A stretch of 64,000 nt of DNA. Source: JANQJA01 sp040880285 (GTDB lineage Bacteria; Pseudomonadota; Gammaproteobacteria; Pseudomonadales; Azotimanducaceae). Positions 26,383-36,119 of this stretch are shown here, piece after piece. Positions within the stretch are counted from its first letter, which is position 1. The number at the start of each line of letters is the position of its first letter. The stretch spans positions 4,330 through 68,329 of the forward strand of contig JBBDIT010000075.1 in NCBI GenBank assembly GCA_040880285.1, written 5' to 3'. Under the pieces are notes generated by a model, which saw nothing but the letters and a program-made list of their open reading frames with translations, had not been told where the DNA came from and ran no database searches. A program made the translations under genes and the position numbers.

Positions 26383-28659
26383 TCAGGTTTTCAACTGATC
26401 GGCAATCGGCAGTCGCCGGATGCGCTTGCCGGTCGCATGGAAAATCGCATTGGCCAGGGCCGGTGCGACCGTGGGTATGGGGATCTCACCGACGCCGGTT
26501 GGTGTTTCGTCCCAGTTGAGGATATGCGACTCGAATGCCGTGGGTACCTGTGCCAGCTTGAGCAACGGATAGTCGTTGAAGTTGCTCTGCACAATCTTGC
26601 CGTCTTTCACCGTAATTTTGAGGTTCAGTGCCGTGCTCAGACCATCAATGGTGGCACCTTGCACCTGTGCTTCCACCGCGTTGGGATTAACCGCGTAGCC
26701 GCAGTCAATGGCAGCCACGATCTTGTCGATGGCGAGATCGCCCTGGTGATTGACGCTGACTTCGATGGCGTGAGCCGAATAGCCGCCAAAGGTGAAGTGG
26801 CAGGCAAGGCCGATACCGCGACCTGCTTTTGGGCTTGCTCGCCTGGCCCGGTAGTCGCTGCGCTCGGCGACGAAGCGTAAAAGTTTTGCCAGCCTGCCGG
26901 GATTAAAGGTGGGCCCACCGTGATTGGCATAGTCGATCTCGCGCGGCTCTCCCAACATGTTGAGTCGCAGGTCCAGCGGATCCTGGCCGCTGTGGAACGC
27001 AATTTCATCGATGAAACTCTGGATTGCGAAGGCATTGGCGGTATGTGCCGGCGCGCGCCAGGAACCACGTGGCACGGCAGAATTGACGTTAAACCACTCG
27101 AGCCTGAAATGCTCAATCATATTGGCGGGAAAATCATCCGTGTAGAGCTCCGCCTCCCAGAGTTTATCGTCCGATACCTCGGCTCGCCGGTAGTACTTCG
27201 AGGCACTGGCGAGCCGTTGGGTCCAGGCCACTGGCACTCCCTCCTGGTTGAGCCCTGCTTTCAGATGGTGGTGACCGGCCGGGCGGTAGAAGTCATGCCG
27301 GATATCATCTTCCCGGCTCCATACCAGTTTGACGGGGAAGCCGGATTGCCTGGACACCATGGCAGCTTCAGCGGCGTAATCGGCGGTAAGCCTTCGACCA
27401 AAACCGCCGCCGATGCGCGTCAGTTCCACTTCGATGGCCATTCGGTCAAGCCCCGTGGCGGCGGCGACCGCGCGTGAGGCGCCTGCCGGCATTTGTGTCG
27501 GTACGATAATGCGGCATTTGTCCTTGTCTACGTGGGCAAAGCAGTTCTGCGGTTCCAGCGGTGCATGCGAAACATAGGGCACCGAATAGGTCGCTTCCAC
27601 CACGCGCCCGGCTGTTGCAATCGCGGAATCAAAATCGCCATCATCACGAACGACCTGGCCGTCACCGGCAAGCAGCGTCTCACATTGTGCGTCGAACGCT
27701 GCGGTGTCTTCTTGCGGATAGGAGCCGTGACTCCATTCAATTTCCAGGGCGGCGCGGCCCTGCATTGCCGCCCAGGTGGATTCGGCCACCACGGCAACAC
27801 CACTGGCAAGAATCAGGTAAGGTGCGCCCGGTTCGGGACCCTTGATTTCGAACACGTCAATGACGCCCGGGACCTTCCGGGCTTGCGTCGCATCGAACGA
27901 CACTACCGTGCCGTCATGCCAGGGCGATCGCTCGATCATGGCGTACTTCATTCCGGGGACGTCCGTGTCGAGACCATAACGGGCGCGGCCGGTCACAATA
28001 TCCAGCGCATCAATGGTCTTCTGGCCATGGCCTGCAATACGGAATGCCGAGACGGGTTTCAGTGTCGGCGCATCTTCCGGCACTGGTAGTTTCGCGGCGG
28101 CGGTCACCAGTTCGCCATACGCCAATATGCGACCATCCTTGTGTTTGACGTGGCCGCCCTCACTATAGACATCGTCCAGTTGTGCCTCCCACAGGCTCGC
28201 AGCGGCTTGTTGCAACATCAGGCGCGCACGTGCGCCCACTTGCCGCATGAATTCCCAGTTTCCCGTCAAACCGGTGCTGCCACCCACGCCCTGGCCGCCG
28301 TAGCGCCATTGCATACCGGAACTGGTGCGCACGATACCGAGCGGCATCTGTTTTACAGATACACTGGCAAAATCGACTTCCAGTTCTTCTGCCACCAGCA
28401 TCGGCAAAGTGGTGCGAATACCCTGGCCAATTTCCGGCTGGTTGCTGCCGATCACGACAGTGTTATCCGGATTGATGGTAATGAAATAGCCGAGTTGACC
28501 CGGGCCAGTGGCGTCGATACCGATGGCTTCTATCGACTCTTCTATCGACTGGAGATCCTGGTGCGCTGCCGCGCGCGGGTTTTGTAGCGGGATTCCCAGC
28601 AGCAAACCGCCGGATGCGGTGACACCACCGACGATAAACTGTCTTCTGGACAGGCTCAC
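26383..28659 (-). CDS. Molybdopterin-binding large subunit, xanthine/isoquinoline oxidoreductase type
   Basis: A 758-residue protein. The N-terminus MSLSRRQFIVGGVTASGGLL is a twin-arginine signal, which is typical of isoquinoline 1-oxidoreductase (IorB)-like enzymes that are exported folded. Motifs include GIRTTLPMLVAEELEVDF, the substrate-channel GGGFGRRLTADYA and RGSWRAPAHTANAF. Near the C-terminus is GVGEIPIPTVAPALANAI with the catalytic-Glu context GVGE. It hydroxylates N-heteroaromatic or aldehyde substrates using water. It overlaps the iron-sulphur subunit start by 4 bases (ATGA), so the two are co-translated. No maturation factor or cytochrome subunit is adjacent. Confidence 0.85.
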   Translation of the reverse strand: MSLSRRQFIVGGVTASGGLLLGIPLQNPRAAAHQDLQSIEESIEAIGIDATGPGQLGYFITINPDNTVVIGSNQPEIGQGIRTTLPMLVAEELEVDFASVSVKQMPLGIVRTSSGMQWRYGGQGVGGSTGLTGNWEFMRQVGARARLMLQQAAASLWEAQLDDVYSEGGHVKHKDGRILAYGELVTAAAKLPVPEDAPTLKPVSAFRIAGHGQKTIDALDIVTGRARYGLDTDVPGMKYAMIERSPWHDGTVVSFDATQARKVPGVIDVFEIKGPEPGAPYLILASGVAVVAESTWAAMQGRAALEIEWSHGSYPQEDTAAFDAQCETLLAGDGQVVRDDGDFDSAIATAGRVVEATYSVPYVSHAPLEPQNCFAHVDKDKCRIIVPTQMPAGASRAVAAATGLDRMAIEVELTRIGGGFGRRLTADYAAEAAMVSRQSGFPVKLVWSREDDIRHDFYRPAGHHHLKAGLNQEGVPVAWTQRLASASKYYRRAEVSDDKLWEAELYTDDFPANMIEHFRLEWFNVNSAVPRGSWRAPAHTANAFAIQSFIDEIAFHSGQDPLDLRLNMLGEPREIDYANHGGPTFNPGRLAKLLRFVAERSDYRARRASPKAGRGIGLACHFTFGGYSAHAIEVSVNHQGDLAIDKIVAAIDCGYAVNPNAVEAQVQGATIDGLSTALNLKITVKDGKIVQSNFNDYPLLKLAQVPTAFESHILNWDETPTGVGEIPIPTVAPALANAIFHATGKRIRRLPIADQLKT

Positions 28660-29141
28660 GATGTGGCTCCGTTGTCGGCAACCGATTTATTGTGCATGCG
28701 TTGCGCCGCCAGATGAATGGCCTTGCGAATCCGTACATAGGTGCCGCAACGACACAGGTTGGTCATGTTGTCCTGGATATCCTGGTCCGTGGGTGCCGGG
28801 ATCCGCTTCAACAAATCGGTGGCTGCCATGATCTGCCCGGCCTGGCAGTAACCACATTGGGGCACGTCGATCTCGAGCCAGGCCTGTTGCACCGGATGCT
28901 CACCGTTTTCCGAGAGTCCTTCGATGGTGGTCACGTCCGCGCCGCTGACGTTGGCAACCGGTGTAATGCAGCTACGTTGTGCCTGACCATCAATATGTAC
29001 CGTACATGCGCCGCAGGCACCGATACCGCAGCCGAACCTGGTGCCATAGAGCTTTAAATTATCCCGTAGCACATAAAGCAGTGGCGTCTGGCTGTCGCCA
29101 CTGAAGTTGACGGCAGTGCCGTTGACCCTGAACTTTTGCAT
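28656..29141 (-). CDS. [2Fe-2S] small subunit of the molybdenum hydroxylase
   Basis: A 161-residue protein. A plant-type ferredoxin cluster sits in FGCGIGACGACTVHIDG and an earlier Cys loop, and the second cluster in CGYCQAGQIM and NLCRCGTYVRIRKAI. This is the small subunit of IorA type; it passes electrons from the molybdenum site. It lies upstream of and overlaps the large subunit, so a heterodimer is expected. The small subunit lacks a signal and would be co-exported with the Tat-tagged partner. The promoter should lie in 29142-29393, a 250-bp gap shared with the divergent P450. Confidence 0.85.
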   Translation of the reverse strand: MQKFRVNGTAVNFSGDSQTPLLYVLRDNLKLYGTRFGCGIGACGACTVHIDGQAQRSCITPVANVSGADVTTIEGLSENGEHPVQQAWLEIDVPQCGYCQAGQIMAATDLLKRIPAPTDQDIQDNMTNLCRCGTYVRIRKAIHLAAQRMHNKSVADNGATS

Positions 29142-29393
29142 GTGATGACTCGCTTGAATGATCGAGGGGGTTATCTGAAGAATACGCCTTCACCTTGCCG
29201 GCGAAACGCTGAATGCGGCCAATGGAGCGCGCGGCGAGATGAGTTGCCGTCGCCAGCGCGCTAATAATTACGGTGACCGGGATTCCCCTTGCCGCTGCAA
29301 AAACGCAAGTAAACGCTCGATCTCTGGTGTTTTTGTTCAAATTCAGGCATAAAACCGGCACAGATTGATAATGATGCAAAGAGAGAAGCGAAT

Positions 29394-30707
29394 ATGAGCG
29401 AAGCTGTTTCAGACACTCCGTCTGCGCCGCCGTTAAAGCGGCCAGGAGATGCCGAAGAAGTGATCAGTGGCCCGATTCCGCCAGCAAGCGAAGTTGCGCT
29501 GGAGTCGATCAATCCGGTCAGCGCCCGGCTGTTTAGTGAGAACCGTTGGAGTGAATATTTCGAGCGCCTTCGGAATGAAGACCCGGTTCATTTTAACCAA
29601 ACCGAACTGGCGGGACGTTTCTGGTCGCTCACGCGATACCAAGACATCAAGCGTGTCGATACCGACCAGGTAAACTTTTCTTCCGCCCATGGCATCACGC
29701 TGGGCTTTCCGGTAGATACGCCATTGCCGGAAGGTGCCCTCAATATCAGTATGTTCATTGCGATGGACCCACCGACCCATGATGTTCAACGCAAAACCGT
29801 CACCGGTGTGGTTGCGCCCGGTAATCTGGCGAAACTCGAGCCGCTGATCCGTGAACGTACCGCTAACGTGCTGGACTCCCTGCCCGAAGGTGAACCTTTT
29901 GACTGGGTTGATACGGTTTCGATTGAACTGACGACGATGATGTTGGCGACGTTATTTGACTTTCCGTTCGAAGAGCGCCGCAAGCTGACGCGCTGGTCCG
30001 ATGTTGCCACTGCGGTACCGGGGTCCGGCGTGGTCGAAACAGAAGAAGATCGTCGCGCTGAACTACTCGAATGCTTGCAATACTTCACGCAACTCTGGGA
30101 AGAGCGCAAGAAAAACCCGGGGGACGACCTGGTGTCCATGTTGGCGCACGGTGAAGAGACCAGGAACATGGAACCCATGGAATTTCTCGGCAACCTGATC
30201 CTGCTGATTGTCGGTGGTAACGACACAACCCGTAACACCATGACGGGCAGCGTTTACTCGCTGAACAAGTTCTCAGAGCAATACGACCTACTGCTGGCAA
30301 AGCCGGAATTGATCCCGCAAATGGTTGCCGAAGTCATTCGTTGGCAAACACCACTTGCCTACATGCGACGAACGGCCAATCAAGATTGCGAACTCGGCGG
30401 CAAGCAGATCAAGCAGGGTGACCAACTCCTGATGTGGTATGTGTCCGGTAACCGGGATGAGACCGTCTTTGAAAATCCCAACGAGCTCAATATCGAACGC
30501 AAGAACGTCAGGAATCACCTGTCATTCGGCTTTGGTATCCATCGCTGCATGGGTAACCGTCTTGCCGAGCTTCAGCTGCGCGTGTTGTGGGAAGAAATTC
30601 TCAAGCGCTTCGAGAAGATTGAGGTGTTGGCTGAACCAACGCGGACCTATTCGTCATTTGTGAAGGGCTACATTCACATGCCGGTCAAGGTGACTCGCAA
30701 GCAGTAA
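29394..30707 (+). CDS. Cytochrome P450, CYP153-like
   Basis: A 437-residue soluble P450. I-helix motif VGGNDTTRNTM near residue 272, the ExxR region (AEVIRWQTPLAYMRRTA), and the haem loop FGFGIHRCMGNRLAE with the ligand Cys near 385. The haem-loop wording, the NDTTRN I-helix and the closing EPTRTYSSFVKGYIHMPV are the wording of CYP153 terminal alkane/fatty-acid hydroxylases. A P450 of this kind needs ferredoxin and reductase, neither of which is next to it. A hydrolase follows after 24 bases. A close paralogue is at 54773; the two are nearly identical around the I-helix. Confidence 0.85.
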   Translation: MSEAVSDTPSAPPLKRPGDAEEVISGPIPPASEVALESINPVSARLFSENRWSEYFERLRNEDPVHFNQTELAGRFWSLTRYQDIKRVDTDQVNFSSAHGITLGFPVDTPLPEGALNISMFIAMDPPTHDVQRKTVTGVVAPGNLAKLEPLIRERTANVLDSLPEGEPFDWVDTVSIELTTMMLATLFDFPFEERRKLTRWSDVATAVPGSGVVETEEDRRAELLECLQYFTQLWEERKKNPGDDLVSMLAHGEETRNMEPMEFLGNLILLIVGGNDTTRNTMTGSVYSLNKFSEQYDLLLAKPELIPQMVAEVIRWQTPLAYMRRTANQDCELGGKQIKQGDQLLMWYVSGNRDETVFENPNELNIERKNVRNHLSFGFGIHRCMGNRLAELQLRVLWEEILKRFEKIEVLAEPTRTYSSFVKGYIHMPVKVTRKQ

Positions 30708-30731
30708 AAGCGACAGAAAGAGGTAGGTAAC

Positions 30732-31505
30732 GTGGAGTTCACCAAAGAAAAGGAAATTGACGGCGTCCTGCAGCGGGACTTTCAGGTCGATGTAGATGGC
30801 CAGCAGGTGCCTTGTGTGCTCTGGGCGCCCAAAGACGCCAGGGGCTCACGAACCCTGATCGTAATGGGGCATGGCGGCTCGCAGCACAAGAAGACCATCA
30901 ACATCCGCTCACGGGCCATTGAATATGCTCAACACTCAGGATGGGCGACTGTCGTTGCCGATGCGCCGGGACATGGTGATCGGATCAGCCGCGAGGATGC
31001 CGTCAAACTGGCCGAAGAAGTGGGTGCGCGGGTAACCGGTCGGTCGACCATGAGTGAGGCCGACGCCACGGCGCGATTCCGGCAGATGGGTGAGCGGGGC
31101 AAACAGGCCGTTAAAGAGTGGCAACAGATGCTCGATGCCGTGCAAGCGCTCGACTTTATTGGTAAGGACAAGCCTGTGGGTTACTGGGGCGTCTCTATGG
31201 GCACGGCATTCGGTGTGCCTTTCGTTGCGGCGGAACCGCGGATCCAGTGTGCCGTGTTTGGGCTGGCCGGGTTACGGGCTGGTGCAACCGTAATGGAAGA
31301 GGCGGCCAACCAGATCCGCATCCCACTTCAATTTGTTTTCCAATGGGACGATGCAGTTGCGCCACGGGAAGCCGGGATTGCCCTGTTCAATGCCTTTGGT
31401 TCGACCGAGAAGACCATGCATATCAATCCTGGTGGGCACATGGACATACCGAACTTTGAACGCGACGCCTGGTATGCCTTCTTTACCAGACACCTCGAGG
31501 GCTAG
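30732..31505 (+). CDS. Alpha/beta hydrolase, dienelactone-hydrolase-like
   Basis: A 257-residue protein from GTG 30732, with GAAAGAGG a dozen bases upstream. The oxyanion region reads MGHGGSQHKK, the nucleophile elbow YWGVSMGTAFG, the acid lies in FQWDDAVAP and the His in NPGGHMDIPNF. It is a cytoplasmic esterase or lactonase candidate. It follows the P450 by 24 bases, so it is co-transcribed and may cleave a hydroxylation or Baeyer-Villiger product. It is convergent with the carboxylase gene. Confidence 0.8.
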   Translation: MEFTKEKEIDGVLQRDFQVDVDGQQVPCVLWAPKDARGSRTLIVMGHGGSQHKKTINIRSRAIEYAQHSGWATVVADAPGHGDRISREDAVKLAEEVGARVTGRSTMSEADATARFRQMGERGKQAVKEWQQMLDAVQALDFIGKDKPVGYWGVSMGTAFGVPFVAAEPRIQCAVFGLAGLRAGATVMEEAANQIRIPLQFVFQWDDAVAPREAGIALFNAFGSTEKTMHINPGGHMDIPNFERDAWYAFFTRHLEG

Positions 31506-31628
31506 TAACGCCGTTACGAATCCAGCGCTGGGCCCTTGATTGTGCGCTATCCTGGCGAAGGAGATGAACGACTGGCACGGGTCGATCAGTTACGCTAGCC
31601 GACACCCTGGTTACACGGCTCATGGCGG

Positions 31629-34600
31629 TTACCAGGTATCAACGCAAGGTCGTTTGCGCGCTCCTCGCGGCCCCGCTGGTGGCGATGCCTTCAAACCAGC
31701 GACGACCCATCGACGGGTGTCGGCAGGGTCAATTACATCCTCTATTTCATACACATGCGCGGCATTCAAGCCCTTGCCACGGTCATAGGCGGCTTCTACC
31801 ATGCGCTCGAATTCCGCCTTGCGTTCAGCCGGGTCCTCAATTGCCTCGAGCCGGGCACGTTGGCCGAGTTTTACCTGGCCCTCCAAACCCATACCGCCAA
31901 ATTCACTGGTTGGCCAGGCAACCACGAAACCGGGCATCTTGTGACAACCCCCTGCCATGGCTTGTGCGCCGAGGCCATAGGCCTTGCGCAGGATTACCAT
32001 AAAGGTTGGCACCGTGATGCTGGCACCGGTGACAAACATACGGGCTGCATGCCGGACGGTGGCTTCCTTTTCTGCCTCTGGCCCAACCATGATGCCCGGC
32101 GTATCGCACAGCAACAGGATCGGGATGTCGAACGCATCACATAGCGCCATAAAGCGCGCTGCCTTGTCGGCAGCATCACTGTCGATCGCACCGGACAGAT
32201 AAGATGGATCATTGGCAATGATGCCCACGGGTCGACCTTCGAGCCGCGCAAATGCCGTGAACATGGCCTTACCGAATCCTTTTCGAAGTTCCAGCACGGA
32301 ATCCTGGTCGGCCAGATTGGCAACCAGCTCGCGGAGATCGTAGACGCGCAAACGATTTTCCGGAATGGCGTGCCGCAACAGGCGCTGGTCGAGGCATTCC
32401 CAATCTTTGAGCGGACCCTGAAAGTAAGACAAGTACTGTTTGGCAACCGCAACGGCCTCGGCTTCATCCTTTACGGCGATATCAACCACGCCGTTAGGGA
32501 CCTGCACGGACATGGGTCCGACTTCCTCCGGGCGATACACGCCAAGGCCCCCACCTTCAATCATGGCAGGGCCGCCCATCCCGATACTCGAATTTTCAGT
32601 CGCAATGATGACATCGCAGATGCCGAGCAACGCCGCATTGCCGGCAAAACACAATCCCGAGTTGATTCCGACGATGGGAACCCGGCCGCTCAATTGACCC
32701 AGCAACATCCAGGACGGCGTATTGAGTCCACCGCCACCGGTGATAACAGAACCACCACCAGTCGCGGCGCGACTACCACCGCCAGCACGGCCACCACCAC
32801 CTTCAGAAAAAAGCACAACCGGCAGTTCAAGTTTTTGTGCCACCTGGAACATACGGTCCATCATCTTGTGGTTCATGCCACCCTGGGTGCCCGCGAGCAC
32901 CGTGTAGTCATAGGCCACGGCAGCGATGCGTGATCGTGACTCATCAAACTGATGGCCATTGACATGCCCGAGCCCCATGACCAGACCGTCAGATGGCGCG
33001 TAGTCCAACAATTCATCAACCGAACCACGGAGCCCAGCGCCCACCGCCAGCGAACCAAATTGCATAAACGAATCTTCATCACAAAGATCGTGAACATTTT
33101 CGCGCGCGGTACGACCACCACCCTGATGACGTTTTTCAACCTGGGCCTGTCTCGATGCATCGGCAGTCAAAGCGCGTTTGCGCATGACTTCAGCAAGATC
33201 GGGCCTTGGCGTTGCGATATCCCGTGCCTCTTGCTGCACTTCAGCTGGCGTCGCGCTCTCGGATTCTGCGATGGTGGCGAGCCTCGCACCTTCAGGCACG
33301 GTATCACCGATCTCGACATGGATGGCTTCGATTCTGCCGTCCACCACCGCACCAATTACATGTTCCATTTTCATCGCGCTCAGCACGAGGACCTCCTGGC
33401 CGCGGGCGACGGTATCACCGGGGGCAACACCAATACTGATAATGGTCGACTGCATGGCTGCCGTAATCGCGTGCACGCCCTCTTCCAGCACGGGTGTCAC
33501 GGGTGACTCGGTCGCTGACTTGCCGTAACTCAACACCGCCAGGGGATCCGATGCATCGACCCGTGCGCCGGTGCGAACGCCGGTTGGTTCCGCCGCTTTC
33601 GCTTGCGACTTCTCACGGGTCAGGGTCTTTCTGGCGACAGGGGCTAACAAGAACCTGATTCGATCATCAAAGAAGCGGGTATAAATTTTGCCAGCCGAAA
33701 ATTCCGGCTCAGATAACAGGTTGGAAAGAATATCGAGATTAGTGTCGATACCCACAATTCTGAAATCGTTGATGGCGCGCCGCGCCCTGGTAACCGCGTC
33801 AGTGAAATCTGGCGACTTCGAATGAACGATCACTTTGGCCAGCAGCGAATCATAATGCGGGCTGCTGCGATAACCGGCGTAACCGCAAGTATCGATCCGA
33901 ATGCCGGGGCCGTGGGGCGGTTCGAATACTTCCAGTAGGCCTCCGGTGGGTAGCGACACGCTGTTCGTGCCGGTTTTCTCCATGTTGACCCGTAATTGAA
34001 TCGCATAGCCATGTGGGATCGGCAGGTTATCGGCGGACAGGCCCAGACTGGCCAGATTGGCGCCGCCGGCGATCGCCAGCTGCGTGCGTACCAGATCAAT
34101 GCCGGTCACTTCTTCGGTAATGGTGTGTTCTACCTGGACCCGGGGATTGGCTTCGATGAAATAAAATGGTGAGCGCTCACCGAGGTTTTGCCCATCCACC
34201 AGGAACTCAAAAGTGCCCAGGCTGCGATAGCCGGTAGAAGCCGCGATTGAAACAGCAGTGCGGAGGATTTTGGCCCGCAGTTTCTCCGGCAGTTGCGGCG
34301 ACGGTGCGATCTCAATGACCTTCTGGTGACGTCGTTGCAGACTGCAATCGCGTTCGCCCAGCTGGATGACCTGCTGGCCGTCTCCGACGACCTGCACCTC
34401 GATATGCAACGCCTTGTCGACCAGCGCCTCTGCATAAAGCTCGGCACTACCAAAAGCCAGTTCTGCCTCGGACGCGCAGCGAGTCAATGCATCACGAATT
34501 TCATCAGCACTGTGCACAACCCGCATACCCCGACCACCACCACCGGCGACCGCTTTGATGATCATGGCCTGGCCCCCGGGCAGGGCCGACAGGAAGGCTT

Positions 34601-35042
34601 GTGCCGAATCCGCGTCCAGCGGCGAGGCGGAAGCCGCCAGAACCGGTGCGCCAGCTGCTTGCGCCGCTGTCCGCGCCGAAATCTTGTTGCCAAATAACTC
34701 GAGGGTCTCCGGCGCTGGTCCGACAAACACAATCCCTGCATCATGGCAACGCGCGGCGAACCTCGCGTTCTCTGCCAGAAAGCCATACCCTGGATGAATC
34801 GCATCACAATTGTGCGCCCTGGCAACTGCGAGCACCTGCTCGATATCAAGATAGGCAGGGGCACCCACACCGGTCAGGGCAACCGCTTCATCGGCATGAA
34901 TTACATGCAATGCAGCAGCATCGTCCTCTGAATAAATTGCCACGGTCTCGATCGACATTTCCGATGCCGCCTGTGCCACCCGGATCGCGATTTCGCCACG
35001 GTTGGCGATCAACAATCGCTTGATACTGCCTGAATCGCTCAT
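31629..35042 (-). CDS. Single-chain biotin-dependent acyl-CoA carboxylase
   Basis: A 1137-residue protein from ATG 35042, with GAGAGG upstream; a longer frame to 35138 has no such site. Order: biotin carboxylase with ATP-grasp (AVAGGGGRGMRVVH near residue 165), biotin carboxyl carrier domain with the biotinyl Lys in LSAMKMEHV near residue 557, then a complete carboxyltransferase (residues ~620-1110, including MGGPAMIEGGG and GYGLGAQAMAGG). Usually these are two or three proteins. Single-chain forms are known as long-chain acyl-CoA carboxylases. The substrate could be propionyl-, acetyl- or long-chain acyl-CoA; the neighbouring beta-oxidation genes make propionyl-CoA from odd or branched chains plausible. 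Confidence 0.85.
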   Translation of the reverse strand: MSDSGSIKRLLIANRGEIAIRVAQAASEMSIETVAIYSEDDAAALHVIHADEAVALTGVGAPAYLDIEQVLAVARAHNCDAIHPGYGFLAENARFAARCHDAGIVFVGPAPETLELFGNKISARTAAQAAGAPVLAASASPLDADSAQAFLSALPGGQAMIIKAVAGGGGRGMRVVHSADEIRDALTRCASEAELAFGSAELYAEALVDKALHIEVQVVGDGQQVIQLGERDCSLQRRHQKVIEIAPSPQLPEKLRAKILRTAVSIAASTGYRSLGTFEFLVDGQNLGERSPFYFIEANPRVQVEHTITEEVTGIDLVRTQLAIAGGANLASLGLSADNLPIPHGYAIQLRVNMEKTGTNSVSLPTGGLLEVFEPPHGPGIRIDTCGYAGYRSSPHYDSLLAKVIVHSKSPDFTDAVTRARRAINDFRIVGIDTNLDILSNLLSEPEFSAGKIYTRFFDDRIRFLLAPVARKTLTREKSQAKAAEPTGVRTGARVDASDPLAVLSYGKSATESPVTPVLEEGVHAITAAMQSTIISIGVAPGDTVARGQEVLVLSAMKMEHVIGAVVDGRIEAIHVEIGDTVPEGARLATIAESESATPAEVQQEARDIATPRPDLAEVMRKRALTADASRQAQVEKRHQGGGRTARENVHDLCDEDSFMQFGSLAVGAGLRGSVDELLDYAPSDGLVMGLGHVNGHQFDESRSRIAAVAYDYTVLAGTQGGMNHKMMDRMFQVAQKLELPVVLFSEGGGGRAGGGSRAATGGGSVITGGGGLNTPSWMLLGQLSGRVPIVGINSGLCFAGNAALLGICDVIIATENSSIGMGGPAMIEGGGLGVYRPEEVGPMSVQVPNGVVDIAVKDEAEAVAVAKQYLSYFQGPLKDWECLDQRLLRHAIPENRLRVYDLRELVANLADQDSVLELRKGFGKAMFTAFARLEGRPVGIIANDPSYLSGAIDSDAADKAARFMALCDAFDIPILLLCDTPGIMVGPEAEKEATVRHAARMFVTGASITVPTFMVILRKAYGLGAQAMAGGCHKMPGFVVAWPTSEFGGMGLEGQVKLGQRARLEAIEDPAERKAEFERMVEAAYDRGKGLNAAHVYEIEDVIDPADTRRWVVAGLKASPPAGPRGARKRPCVDTW

Positions 35043-35190
35043 ACTGCCTCTCTTTGCTGGTCGCCTCGTATAGTAATTGATCACTCTCTCGGCGAATAGC
35101 CGTTGGGATTGGACCGGTAGCGCAGGGAGGCTGGACAAAGGGCTGTTTTCGACTTAAAAGTATCACTTCAAACATTCAAGGAGGAAGCGA

Positions 35191-36111
35191 ATGAACGGTT
35201 GGAGACTGATACCCGCCATCTTGACGTTACTGCTGATCAGCGCATGTGACGGCACCGACCCACGACCTGAAGAGACAGAGGCTGATCGTACCGGGCAGCA
35301 GGTACCAGAGCGTGTTGATGCGCCGGTAATTTATGAAGGACTTGCAGAATTGTCAGGCGATGCGAGTCTCGCGTACTTGATGCCGGGCGTTTACGCGAAT
35401 GTGTTTCCGCTCGATTTCTCGGGCCAGCGGCCAGCGAATCCATTAAACGTACCTCGCGAGATTGCGAGCCGACTCAGGCAGATTACTCCTGAAATTCGCA
35501 TGTGGAGTCCGCCGCCGGGCACCAGCATCGCAATTGAACGAAGGGGCTGGCATCAGGGCGATGTTACGAGTAACGGTAGCTGTCATATCTATTTTGATTA
35601 CCGGGTTGATGTCAAAGAAGTCTCGGCAGGCGCCAATGGGAAGTTCGGCGTGACAACGACGCCGGTGCGATGGGCCACGGCCTTTCCGCCGCCGGCAGGA
35701 CAAACAGGTCTGTATGTCCTGATTGTGACCGAGGTTTCGATCAATGTGGATCGCATTGGTGAAAACTTCACGGAAACGAATGCCAGCATCGTAAGAGAGC
35801 GCCAGGCTGCTGGCCAATCCGTTTCTACGACGATTACGCGGGCATTTGTCGTTGAGCATGAACTCGCCCACGCCGAACAGATTCGAGCTGGATTCCTGGC
35901 GGCACTACAAACCAGGATTCGCGCCGACAGGCTGTGCGATCCTACTCGTCCTACCGCGCAACATGCGGCTCGATTAATTCAAACGGACTTTCCTCAAGCG
36001 TGGACCGCATTGGAAAATTCTGGTGCCGGTGGCGATCATAGCAACGCCCAATATCCGAACACGCCGGTTGAGACAGAGGCCAGACGCGCTGCCTGGCGGT
36101 TGATGCCTTGA
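35191..36111 (+). CDS. Lipoprotein with an HExxH motif
   Basis: A 306-residue protein. Signal peptide with the lipobox LISAC and lipidated C19, followed by an acidic linker. The mature part is Trp- and Thr-rich and contains FVVEHELAHAEQI: His-Glu-x-x-His, the zinc-binding motif of metallopeptidases. RBS AGGAGG (35180-35185) sits just before the ATG. No close family is recognised; it might be a DUF922-like or other metal-dependent surface enzyme. It is separated from the carboxylase by a divergent promoter region and from the next gene by convergent ends, so its role is unassigned. Confidence 0.65.
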   Translation: MNGWRLIPAILTLLLISACDGTDPRPEETEADRTGQQVPERVDAPVIYEGLAELSGDASLAYLMPGVYANVFPLDFSGQRPANPLNVPREIASRLRQITPEIRMWSPPPGTSIAIERRGWHQGDVTSNGSCHIYFDYRVDVKEVSAGANGKFGVTTTPVRWATAFPPPAGQTGLYVLIVTEVSINVDRIGENFTETNASIVRERQAAGQSVSTTITRAFVVEHELAHAEQIRAGFLAALQTRIRADRLCDPTRPTAQHAARLIQTDFPQAWTALENSGAGGDHSNAQYPNTPVETEARRAAWRLMP

Positions 36112-36119
36112 TCAGCGGT

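Noticed and set aside
35043..35138. N-terminal 32-residue extension of the carboxylase
   Set aside because: No ribosome site before 35138; MSDSGSIKRLLIANRGE from 35042 matches the usual biotin carboxylase start and has GAGAGG.
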